NCBI GenBank assembly: GCA_013127575.1
Contig: CP053418.1
Coordinates: 3,534,001 to 3,598,000, forward strand
DNA: 64,000 nucleotides
From: Ramlibacter terrae
GTDB lineage: Bacteria > Pseudomonadota > Gammaproteobacteria > Burkholderiales > Burkholderiaceae_C
Direction: 5' to 3'
This document shows positions 8,082-16,179 of the stretch, piece by piece (position 1 is the first letter of the stretch; the number at the start of each line of letters is the position of its first letter). Under the pieces are notes generated by a model. It ran no database searches, was not told where the DNA came from, and worked only from the letters and a program-made list of their open reading frames with translations. The translations under genes were made by a program, and so were the position numbers.

Positions 8082-8987
8082 TTAGTTGACACTGGACGCC
8101 CCTTGCATGCGGCTCTCGTAGACCGTTGGCGGCAAGTATCGCAGCGATGAGTGCAGCCGTCGATCGTTGTAGAAGCGGATGTAGCTTCTCAAGGTGCTTC
8201 GCAGCTGCTGCTCCGTCTCGAACCTCTTGCCATACAGCTCCTCGCACTTCATCGAGTGAAAGAACGACTCCATGTGCGCGTTGTCGTTCATCCTGCCCGG
8301 ACGATTCATGCTCTGGACCATTCCAAGCTCGCCGAGCTGCTTCCTGAACTCGAAGTTGGCGAACTCGATGCCGCGATCGCTGTGGAACACCACGCCCGGG
8401 CTAACGCAGCGGCTCCACGCTGACTGCACCAAGGCCTCACGCGTCAACGCCGAGTCGCGCCGTGCACCCAGACTCCAGCCGATGATCTTGCGGGTGTGTT
8501 TGTCCATCACGGCCGCCATGTAGCGCCATTGGCCGGCGACTCTGAGGTAAGTCACGTCCCCGACCCAGACCTGGTCCTGCTGCTGCGTGGTGGCGGACTC
8601 GGGACAGTAGGGGACGCCGGCGTAGAAAGCGCGCTGCAGCACCTTGGAGTTCCGGTACAGGCGCGCACTGCGGCCCTGCAGGCCGGCTTCGCGCATCAGC
8701 CTGGCCACGCGGCGGCGCCCAACACTGCAGCCGTCCAGACATAGCTGCCCCTTCACGCGGGGGCTGCCATAGAAGCCGCGGCTTTCAGCATGGACTGGCG
8801 CACGCGCTCCTTCAGGGCTTCATCATCCTGCTCTCGCTGGCTCGGTTGCCGACTGCACCAAGCATAGAAGCCCGAGCGCGTGACACCGTGCAGCTCGCAC
8901 ATCGTTTGGATCGGGAAGGCTTGCCGGTTTGCCTCGATGAAGCCGAAGACTTCATCCTTCGATCGGAGGCAAACCGGATAGCTTTTT
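8082..8987 (-). CDS. IS3-family transposase OrfB, copy 2 (frameshifted near 8789)
   Basis: It has the same domains as copy 1 and an uninterrupted catalytic core (VGDVTYL, VFHSDRGIEF, NAHMESFFHSMK). The break near 8789 separates the N-terminal MCELHGVTRSGFYAW segment: this copy reads ACTGG where copy 1 reads ACCTGG. Between them the two copies define one intact OrfB of about 300 residues. Confidence 0.85.
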
Positions 8988-9266
8988 TAGGAGGTCGTGC
9001 TCCATCTGAAGGCGCTTGAACTGCCTTTCGACATCGCGCAGCCGCTGCAGCTCCGCTGCTTCCTGCGGCAACAGCGGCGGCGGGTCGCCCATCAGCTCGC
9101 CGTCCCTGACCTGCTTGCGCCACACGGAGAGCATGAAAGGATGAATGCACAGCGAATCCGCTACATCCTTGATCAGCACCCCGGGCTGGTCACTCAGTTG
9201 GACGGCCCTGAGCTTGAACTCCAGGCTGTACTGCTTGATTCTTGCTGGCCCGTTTGTCTTTGCCAT
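8952..9266 (-). CDS. IS3-family transposase OrfA, copy 2
   Basis: An intact OrfA of 104 residues. It has an N-terminal helix-turn-helix (VADSLCIHPFMLSVWRKQV) and a C-terminal leucine-rich coiled coil (LQRLRDVERQFKRLQMEHD), and ends LSGLPPIEG. The run A6G in the KKL codons overlaps the beginning of OrfB. As written, OrfB is in the +1 register rather than the usual -1 register, so the run length or the frameshift mode deserves a check. Confidence 0.85.
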   Translation of the reverse strand: MAKTNGPARIKQYSLEFKLRAVQLSDQPGVLIKDVADSLCIHPFMLSVWRKQVRDGELMGDPPPLLPQEAAELQRLRDVERQFKRLQMEHDLLKKLSGLPPIEG

Positions 9267-9370
9267 TGACCCTCTCTCCGTTAGGTAAGAGTGTCAACTA
9301 AACCGGGACAAGCTCCGCGTCCGTGTCGGACGACCTGTTAGGCAGCTTCGTCACTTGGTTGACCTCTACT

Positions 9371-9978
9371 TTACTTCACGAATCGACGGAGTCCAGGTTC
9401 CGTCGAAGGCACCGTTGACAGCCGATGGCTTACGTCGGGTGCTCTCTCGACTTTTCCATCTTCGAGGCGACCAAGAAAGACACGGAGTTCAATGCAGCAG
9501 GTTGAGAGTGTGTGTTGCAGCTTCTGGCGCGTACCGCCCTCAATGGGTTTCCCATCAAAGGTATAGCCACTGAGCTGCCCAATCAGCGCTTGAATGTCGT
9601 TGCGGTCAAGCGAAACACCTTCCCAATTGTGGGCGAACTGATTTCTCACCTTGCGAAGAATCTCCATGTCTCTGAACTGTTCTTCGGTCACTAGGCCGAA
9701 GGCGTGGACAGCCTTAATACGGCTCCCCAGTGTTCCAAGAGGAGCATTGAATCCCTCGATCAACTCCTTTGTGCTCTTGCACGTCCGGAAGTAGGCCAAG
9801 AGGAGTCTGCCTAAAGTGTCTTCTATGAATGTGGCAAGAGAGAGGACCATCGCGCGATCGTCTTGCTCCCCACGACGCCCAAGAACTTGTTCAAGTTTTG
9901 GAGCGCGTGGTTTTCTTGCGGCGCTGCACTGGAGGGCGAAAACTTCACACGAGGACCGTTTGAGGCGGAGTGTCCCAT
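9371..9978 (-). CDS. Cassette gene, MltR-like (mannitol operon repressor family) protein
   Basis: Helical protein of about 202 residues. The segment DDRAMVLSLATFIEDTLGRL and the motif LRKVRNQFAHNWEGVSL match the MltR family, which also fits an R-N-x3-H HEPN-like pattern. The ATG at 9978 is just inside the core of the attI-like site and the TAA lies about 28 bases from the core of site E. One base must be restored near 9930 (CCAGTG, probably CCAGGTG) to join the first 18 codons to the rest. Regulatory or RNase activity is not shown by the sequence. Confidence 0.55.
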
Positions 9979-10002
9979 GCTGCCTAACTAGTTATACCCC
10001 GC
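9979..10002 (-). other. attI-like end of the cassette array
   Basis: On the cassette strand TATAAC-TA-GTTAGGC gives two inverted core half-sites separated by two bases, as in the simple site of integron attI, followed by the ATG of the first cassette gene. No integrase gene exists on either strand in the flanking 2 kb. Confidence 0.4.
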
Positions 10003-10213
10003 AAGCCCACCGAATAACACCCCGCACAAATCCGCACCATCACGCCTCCCGCATTCGCAACTGCTTGATTTATAACGGCTCAGCCGCTGTCGTCCAAGAA
10101 TTTCCCGCATCCCCTCGCCGGCAGATCCCGCAGTTCCGCCGAATAACACCGGCGAGACAGCACACGGCATATCCCGCACTCCAGCCGCAACCCCTTGATC
10201 TGCAAAGCATTAA
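9992..10213 (-). repeat. Imperfect direct repeats next to the array
   Basis: On the minus strand two units of roughly 75 bp can be aligned. Both begin with ATCAAG-(G/C)(G/A)GTTGCG, contain TGCGGGA, and end with GTGTTATTCGG-N-GG-N3-TGCGGG (around 10130-10200 and 10003-10075). The sequence is locally AT-richer than its surroundings and has no gene. It may be what remains of an attI/promoter region. Confidence 0.45.
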
Positions 10214-11799
10214 TTACCCACGACTCACCCAATCCCCACAACCGCCTCCCGCCAATTCCCGCATCCACCCCGTCACGCGCATGCCGGAACCAACCTCACC
10301 CCCCGGCAGCACCACCACGAACCGCGTCCCCTCGCCCACCCCCGACCGCACGTGCACCGTGCCTCCATGCGCCCGCGCGATCTCGCGCACGATGTACAGC
10401 CCCAACCCGACGCCGCGTCCGCCCGTGCTCTGCGGATCGCCGCGCACCATCGGTTCGAACAGGCGGGCCACCGGGTTCGCCGGAATCGGCGGGCCTTCGT
10501 TGTGCACCGCCAGTTCGACCCGGGCCGTCTCCCCGCTCGTGCTGATCGTGATCGGGCGGTCAGGCGCGCCGTAGCTCACCGCGTTGCCCACCGGGTTGCC
10601 CAGCACCTGCACCAGGCGGTCGGCGTCGGCTTCGACGACGGCGTGTCCCGCGCGTTCGTGCCGCAAGCTCCGTTCGGGAAAGGCCAGCACGAGCTCGTTG
10701 ACCGCTTCGCTCACCACGGCGTGCAGGTCCAGCGTCGCCTTGCGCATCGACAAGCCCTTGCCGACGCGCGCCGGGTGAAGTCGAGCAGTTCGGCGATCAG
10801 CCGCGTGGCGCGGCCGGTGGAGCGGCCGATGCGTTCGACGGTGGTCCGCTGCAGGTCCGTCAGCGGCGTGCGCGCCAGCAGTTGCGCGCTCATGTGGATG
10901 GCGGCCAGCGGATTGCGCAGGTCGTGGCTGACGATGCCCACCATCTGTTCGGCGAACAACGCCCGGTCCTGCGCCTCGTGCTCCCGCCGCACCGTCGCCG
11001 TCACGTCCTGCAGGATGCCCGCGAAGTGCATCAGCCGCCCGTCCTCGAAGAACGCCCGGCCCGACGACGCGATCTCGCGCTCCACGCCGTCGACGCCACG
11101 CAGCCTGAAGCGGCCCCGGTACGTGCCGTCGCCGCCCGGCTGCAGTGCACGGGCGGGGCCGCTGCTTCGCCGGGGCGGTCGTCGGGCGCGATGGCTTGCA
11201 GGAAGCCGGCGGCGTCGACGTGTTCGTTCGGTGGCAGGCCGAGCAGGCGGCCCACGGCGTCTTCGTAGCGCCGCTCGCCGGTGGCGGGATCGATGTCCCA
11301 CCCGTAGAGGTCGGCCGATTCCAGCGCGAGCCGCAGGCGCTGCTGCGCCAGCGCCAGCGCGCGCTGCCCTTCGCCGTGGCGCGCCGCCAGGTCTTCGGCA
11401 CGCCGGCGCTGCAGCAGCAGCTCGCGCTCGTACTTGTGCCGGTCCTCCGCGCGGAACACCGAGGCATGCAACATCTGCTGCCCGTCCCAGTGGCGTTCCA
11501 CCGCATTGAGCATCACGGGGATGGCACGGCCGTCCTTGCGCCGCAGGTCGACCTTCACTTCGGCCACCGAGCCCTGCATGCGCAGCAGCGGCGCCGGTGG
11601 GTCTGGTGGAAGATGCGCCCGCCCATCGTCAGCAGGTCCTGGAAGCGCAGCTTCTCCACCAGTCCCCCGGCTCGTACTGCAGCCAGCGGCACAGCGTGCG
11701 GTTCACGTGCAGCAGCTGGCCGCGGCCTCCCGCCACCAGCAGCCCGCACGGCGCATCGTCGTAGAGCGCTTCGGCGCCGGGCAACCCGCCGGCATGCAT
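10214..11799 (-). CDS. PAS-domain sensor histidine kinase coupled to RsbQ (frameshifted)
   Basis: About 528 residues. N-terminal PAS (ALYDDAPCGLLVAGGRGQLL), second PAS/PAC (LESADLYGWDIDPATGERRY, then FAGILQDVTATVRREHE), HisKA with VSHDLRNPLAAIHM (His near residue 290) and HATPase_c (VGNAVSYGAPD, GRGVGLGLYIVREIARAHGG). No transmembrane segment is seen, so it is probably cytoplasmic. The ATG at 11799 is four bases after the stop of the rsbQ-like gene, so the two form an operon. Breaks near 11655, 11610, 11165 and 10773; two restore at CCWGG. Kinase partner unknown. Confidence 0.8.
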
Positions 11800-11803
11800 C
11801 GGC

Positions 11804-12596
11804 TCAGGTCCCCGACAGGAATTCTTCCATCGCGGCCACGCTGGCGCTCGGCGCGCTCAGGTGCGGGCAATGGCCCACGTTGTCGATCACGCGCAGCTTG
11901 CTGTTGGGGATGACCTTGTGCATGTATTCGCCGACGGCCAGCGGCGCGATCAGGTCGTCGCTGCATTGCAGGATCAGCGTGGGCGCCTGCAGCCGCGGCA
12001 GGTCCTTGCGGTAGTCCGACATGAAGGTCACGCGCGCGAAGTGCTTCGCGATCTCGGGGTCGGTGCGGCAGAAGCTGTTGGTGAGTTCTGGCCCAGTTCC
12101 GGCTGGTCGGGCGCGCCCATGATGGCCGGCGCCATGTTGCTCGACCAGCCCGGTAGTTGCTCTCCAGCGATTCGAGCAGCGACTCGATGTCGCTGCGCTC
12201 GAAGCCGCCGAAGTACTCGCCATCGTTGATGTAGCAGGGCGACGGGCCGACCATCACCTGCGAAGCGATCAGCTCGGGGCAGCGCAGGTTGGCCAGCATG
12301 CCGACCATCGAGCTCACGGAGTGCCCCACGAAGATGGCGGGTTCGCTCGCCACTTCGCGCAGCACCTCGCACACGTCGTCCGCGTGGCCCTGCAGGGTGC
12401 CGTAGCGTTCCTTGTCGTAGGCCGACAGGTCCGAGTTGCCGCTGCCGACCAGGTCGAGCAGGATCACCTGGTACTGTTTGGCGAAGTGCGGGGCCAGCAA
12501 TCGCCACATGTTCTGGTCGCAGCCGAAGCCGTGCACGAAGACCATCGGCCGGCCGCTGCCCTGCACCTTGACGTTGTTGCGCTTCAACACGGACAT
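11804..12596 (-). CDS. rsbQ: RsbQ-like alpha/beta hydrolase (frameshifted)
   Basis: The protein of about 264 residues is strikingly close to Bacillus RsbQ: LKRNNVKVQGSG start, VFVHGFGCDQNMW (oxyanion region), nucleophile elbow FVGHSVSSM (Ser near 96), CSDDLIAP (Asp) and VGHCPHLS (His). RsbQ-type hydrolases work with PAS-domain partners such as the RsbP phosphatase, presumably by making a small ligand for the PAS domain. Here the next gene encodes a PAS kinase. The frame restores with CCTGG near 12155 (NYLGWSS) and CCAGG near 12092 (LGQELTNSF). Confidence 0.85.
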
Positions 12597-12782
12597 GCTT
12601 CTTCCTTCCGGGAGGCGGACGAGTATGCCCATCCATGGCGATCGCGGCACGGCTGCCCACGTTCTTTAGGCCTTGTCCTACACGCTCCGGCATGCTGCTT
12701 GCGCGCCACGGCCGTGCATGCCCCACAGGCGTCACGGTCGCGCACGGCGCACACGCGGGCCGCTGCATGCAATCATCGGCGC

Positions 12783-14834
12783 ATGCCCATCTTCCAGAAA
12801 GCCGGTACGCGCTGCAGGCCGGCTCCGACCGCCTGCGCACCCGGCCGCCCACACCTCCACCGTGGTGTGGCACACCGCCGCCGACGGCAGCGTCAACCAG
12901 GGCAACCCGTCGTGGCAGGCATTCACCGGGCAGACCGAGGCGGAGTACCGCGGCTGGGGCTGGCTCGATGCCATCCACCCCGACGACCGGCCCGGCGCCA
13001 TCGCGGCGTGGCAGGCCGCCGTGCGGCAGGCCGAGCCGGTGGAACTGGGCTACCGCCTGCGCCGCGCCGACGGCAGCTACCGGCAGATGCAGGCGCAGGG
13101 CGCGCCCGTCCTGCAGGGCGACACGGTGCGCGAATGGGTGGGCGTCTGCGTCGACATCACCGCGGCGCGCGAGGCCGAACAGGTGCTGCGCCAGAGCGAG
13201 GAACGCTACCGCTTCCTCGACCAGCTCGGCCAGGCCACGCGCAGCCAGACCGAAGCCACGGAAGTGATGGCCACCACGGCGCGCCTGCTCGGCGAATACC
13301 TCGGCGCCACCCGCTGCGCCTATGCCGACGTCGACGCCGACAGCGACCGCTTCACCATCCGCAACGACTGGACGATGCCGGGCGTTCCCAGCAGCGCGGG
13401 CGTCTACTCGCTGGAGCTGTTCGGCCCGCAGGCCACCTCCAACCTGCGGCGCGGCCTGCATCTCGTCGTGCGCGACGTCGACCGCGAACTGGGCGACGAA
13501 GGCGGCGGCCGCATGTTCAATGCGATCGGCATCAAGGCCATCGTGTGCACGGGCCTCGTCAAGGGCGACCGGCTGGTGGCGATGATGGCCGTGCACCAGG
13601 CCACGCCGCGCGACTGGACGGCGCAGGAGGTCGCGCTGGTCGAAGAAGTGGTCGAGCGCTGCTGGGCCCACATCGAGCGCGTGCGCGACGCCGCCATGCT
13701 GCGCGACCGGGACCGGCGCAAGGACGAGTTCCTCGCGACGCTCGCGCACGAGCTGCGCAATCCGCTGGCGCCGGTCAAGTACGCCACCGCGATGCTGCGC
13801 CGCGCGCAGGATCCGGCGCAGCGCGCCCAGGCGCAGGACGTGATCGACCGCCAGGTGACGCAGATGGCGCGCCTGATCGACGACCTGCTCGACCTCTCGC
13901 GCATCAACCGCGGGCTGATCCAGCTGCAGCCCCAGCGCATCGACGCCGCCGCTGTCGTGCGGCAGGCCGTGGAGGTGACGCGGCCAGCCATCGAAGGGGC
14001 CCGGCACAAGCTGGAGGTTCGCCTGCCGCAGGAAGCGCTGTGGATCGACGCCGACCCCACCCGCATGGTGCAGGTGCTCGGCAACCTGCTGGGCAACGCC
14101 GCCAAGTACACGCCCGATGGCGGGGCGATCCAGCTGTCGGCGCACCGCGACGGCGGCACAGTGGTGCTGGAAGTCGCGGACAACGGCATCGGCATCCCGC
14201 CCGAGGAACAGGGACGCCTGTTCCAGATGTTCATGCAGCTGGGGCACAGCGCGGGGCGCGCCCGGGGCGGACTCGGCATCGGCCTGTCGCTCGCTCGCAC
14301 GCTGGTCGAAATGCATGGCGGCGCCATCGCCGTGCGCAGCGCCGGCCTTGGCGCGGGCAGCACGTTCTCCGTGCGGCTGCCCCCGGCAGTGCCCGAGCCC
14401 GAGCAGGACGATGCGCCTCGGATCGCAGCGGGCGCGGAGCCCCGAAAGCAGCGGCGGCGCGCGTGCTGGTCGTCGAAGACAACGCCGACGGCCGCGAGAT
14501 GCTCGTCGCCCTGCTGGACATGCTCGGCTACGACGTGGCCGCCGCGGCCGACGGGCCGCAGGCGCTCGAACGGGCGGCGGCCTTCCATCCGCAAGTGGTG
14601 CTGCTGGACCTGGGCCTGCCGGGCATGGACGGCGTGGAGGTCTGCCGCCGGCTGCGCGCGCAGCCGGCGCTGGACGACGCTTTCATCCTCGCGCTGACGG
14701 GCTGGGGCGCGGAGCGCGACCGTCGCCGTACCTCCGAGGCAGGCTTCGACGCCCACCTCACCAAGCCGATGGAGCCGCAGGCGCTGCAGCAGGCGCTCGC
14801 GCACTACGCCGGCGCGTGGCCGCGCTCCGGGTAG
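12783..14834 (+). CDS. PAS-GAF hybrid histidine kinase with receiver domain (frameshifted)
   Basis: About 683 residues: PAS/PAC (VVWHTAADGSVNQGNPSWQA ... GVCVDITAAREAE), GAF (ATTARLLGEYLGATRCAYAD), HisKA with ATLAHELRNPLAPVK (His near 321), HATPase_c (GNLLGNAAKYTPDGG, DNGIGIPPEEQG, GGLGIGLSLAR) and a C-terminal receiver (VLVVEDNADG, VVLLDLGLPGMDG with Asp near 608, LTKP). It is soluble. Breaks near 12806 and 12843 restore to QKAWYALQAG and LRTQAAHTST at CCWGG sites; a third near 14445 joins the receiver. It is divergent from the rsbQ-kinase pair. Confidence 0.85.
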   Translation: MPIFQKAGTRCRPAPTACAPGRPHLHRGVAHRRRRQRQPGQPVVAGIHRADRGGVPRLGLARCHPPRRPARRHRGVAGRRAAGRAGGTGLPPAPRRRQLPADAGAGRARPAGRHGARMGGRLRRHHRGARGRTGAAPERGTLPLPRPARPGHAQPDRSHGSDGHHGAPARRIPRRHPLRLCRRRRRQRPLHHPQRLDDAGRSQQRGRLLAGAVRPAGHLQPAARPASRRARRRPRTGRRRRRPHVQCDRHQGHRVHGPRQGRPAGGDDGRAPGHAARLDGAGGRAGRRSGRALLGPHRARARRRHAARPGPAQGRVPRDARARAAQSAGAGQVRHRDAAPRAGSGAARPGAGRDRPPGDADGAPDRRPARPLAHQPRADPAAAPAHRRRRCRAAGRGGDAASHRRGPAQAGGSPAAGSAVDRRRPHPHGAGARQPAGQRRQVHARWRGDPAVGAPRRRHSGAGSRGQRHRHPARGTGTPVPDVHAAGAQRGARPGRTRHRPVARSHAGRNAWRRHRRAQRRPWRGQHVLRAAAPGSARARAGRCASDRSGRGAPKAAAARVLVVEDNADGREMLVALLDMLGYDVAAAADGPQALERAAAFHPQVVLLDLGLPGMDGVEVCRRLRAQPALDDAFILALTGWGAERDRRRTSEAGFDAHLTKPMEPQALQQALAHYAGAWPRSG

Positions 14835-14897
14835 CCGCACTCGTCCTACACCGCCCCCGGGCCGCTTTGCGGGATGATCGTTGCTCCCCAAAGCGAG

Positions 14898-15300
14898 ATG
14901 CAAAAGATGGCACTGCCGCATGCGCAACACCGGACGTGATCAACGTCGGCCCCCGGGCGACAAGCTGGCGGACTCGGTCAGCACCAGCCTGATCAAGACC
15001 GCCCGCATCCAGCTCCTGCACATGGTGCTGCCCGCGCACCACGACCAGCCGCAGCACCACGTGGACGAGGAATGCACCATCCACTGCCTCGAAGGCGACG
15101 TGGAAGTGGTCACCGGCAACGGCGTGCGCAGGCTCGGCCCCGGCAACCTCGTGGTGCTGCCGGCCGGGCAGCAACACGGGCTGCGCGCGCGCACCGACTG
15201 CGCGGTGCTCGTCACGCTGGTGCTGCACGACGGCGATGCGGGCGACGGCGGCGGCGCGGGCGCGCGCACCCTGCGCGAGGACGGCGACCTGCGCAAGTAA
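14898..15300 (+). CDS. Cupin-domain protein (frameshifted)
   Basis: About 135 residues with one cupin barrel. Motif 1 is HHVDEECTIHCLEGDVEVVTG, with the metal-ligand histidines and glutamate; motif 2 is GNLVVLPAGQQHGL. The substrate is unknown. The start at 14898 (MQKMALPHAQH) joins the body when two lost T residues near 14929 and 14955 are restored (QHLDVINVGPLGDKL), both in CCTGG. It follows the hybrid kinase at a short distance. Confidence 0.7.
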
Positions 15301-15352
15301 CGACGACGCGTGGCAGCGCCGCCGAGGCGCAGAGGCGTACTCGCCGCGAGCC

Positions 15353-15734
15353 CTAGTGCGTAACGGGGTCCCGGCTGAGCGCCTCGCAATACGCAACCAG
15401 CGCGTCCATGTCGAAGGTCTTGTCGAACACCGCATCGGCGCCTGCCTGCGCGGCGTGCGCACGCACCGGGTCGCGGGTGTAGTTCGACAGCACCACCGCA
15501 CGCTGGTGCGGCTTGCGGTCACGGCAGCGCCGCAGCACCTCGAACCCGTGGCCCTTGGCGGGAACAGGTCGACCAGCGCCAGGTCCCAATCGTCGGGGTG
15601 CGCTGCCAGCCATTCGCCGGCCTGCTGGGCTGAAACGGCGACCTCGACCACCTCGGCACCGGGGATCGCTTCCGGGGTTTGCCGAAGCTGCTCCCTGGAT
15701 CATGGCGTTGTCTTCGACCAGAAAGACCTTCACT
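15353..15734 (-). CDS. Single-domain response regulator (frameshifted)
   Basis: The GTG start at 15734 gives KVFLVEDNAMIQ, the acidic pair of a receiver domain. After two breaks (near 15707, CCAGG with an extra G, and near 15568, TTCCTGGCC read as TTCCCGCC) the frame shows WDLALVDLF (phospho-Asp), VVLSNYTRDPVR (Thr/Ser region) and VFDKTFDMDALV (Lys). There is no output domain, so it should act by protein contact like CheY or Spo0F. Either kinase in the region could be the partner. Confidence 0.75.
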
Positions 15735-15863
15735 GACTGTGCACCAATTTGGTTGTTCGTGACTGGTGCATGGTCGCCGTTCAGCGCGTCCGTTCTTGTA
15801 GGAGCGCTTCCACTCATGCGCGGCAACGCACGCAAACGGGCACGCGGGTGGCACGATGGAGGC

Positions 15864-16175
15864 GTGAAACAGGAACACCAAAGCACACACGACGGCGCCG
15901 GCGTCACCCACAACACCGCCGCATCCCGCTACGAGCTCACCCTGGACGGCAAGGTCGTCGGCCATGCCGACTACACGCTGGAAGGGGATGCGGTGCGCTT
16001 CACGCACACCGAGGTCGACCCCGGCCACGAAGGCCGGGGCCTCGCCTCGCAACTGGCGCAGTTCGCGCTGGACGACGTGCGCACGCGCGGCCTGAAGGCC
16101 CTGCCGCAATGCCGCTTCATCGCGCAGTACATCGCGCGGCATGAAAAGGAATACGGCGGGCTGGTGGTGCGCTGA
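15864..16175 (+). CDS. GNAT-family N-acetyltransferase
   Basis: The 103-residue protein starts at GTG 15864 behind a GGAGG ribosome site. It has the acetyl-CoA-binding signature HEGRGLASQLAQFAL, and FIAQYIARHEKEY near the end as in small YjdJ/Gcn5-like acetyltransferases. The N-terminal ~20 residues are polar and probably disordered. The substrate is unknown. It faces the dehydrogenase gene, whose stop is only four bases away. Confidence 0.75.
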   Translation: MKQEHQSTHDGAGVTHNTAASRYELTLDGKVVGHADYTLEGDAVRFTHTEVDPGHEGRGLASQLAQFALDDVRTRGLKALPQCRFIAQYIARHEKEYGGLVVR

Positions 16176-16179
16176 ACCG

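Larger units (their letters stand above)
8067..9316 (-). mobile_element. IS3-family insertion sequence, copy 2 (1250 bp)
   Basis: It has the same ends as copy 1 (GGATCTTG ... CAAGCTCC) and is flanked by a 3-bp duplication GCG (8064-8066 and 9317-9319). The copies differ by a one-base indel near 8698, a one-base indel near 8789, a 2-bp indel near 9120 and a CCAGG/CCGGG difference near 9183, and otherwise look identical. It is inserted in attC site E at the position equivalent to that of copy 1 in site C. Confidence 0.9.
7999..9343 (-). other. attC recombination site E, split by IS3 copy 2
   Basis: Left arm CTTGTAGTCGGAGTTGACCGG begins near 7999 and the right core GTTAGGC is at 9337-9343. The arms ...GGACCGCCGCTGGGCG and TCCGTGTCGGACGACC match the corresponding parts of sites B and C. 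Without the IS the site is about 92 bp. The left core (CTTGTAG) is degenerate. Confidence 0.5.

Noticed and set aside
9990-12600. An integron integrase gene beside the attI-like site
   Set aside because: No frame on either strand shows tyrosine recombinase motifs; the kinase and rsbQ genes account for the DNA.
12028-14316. A 762-codon minus-strand frame opposite the hybrid kinase
   Set aside because: Its only genuine part is a short piece of the rsbQ frame (GWSSNMAPAIMG); the rest is antisense of the kinase.
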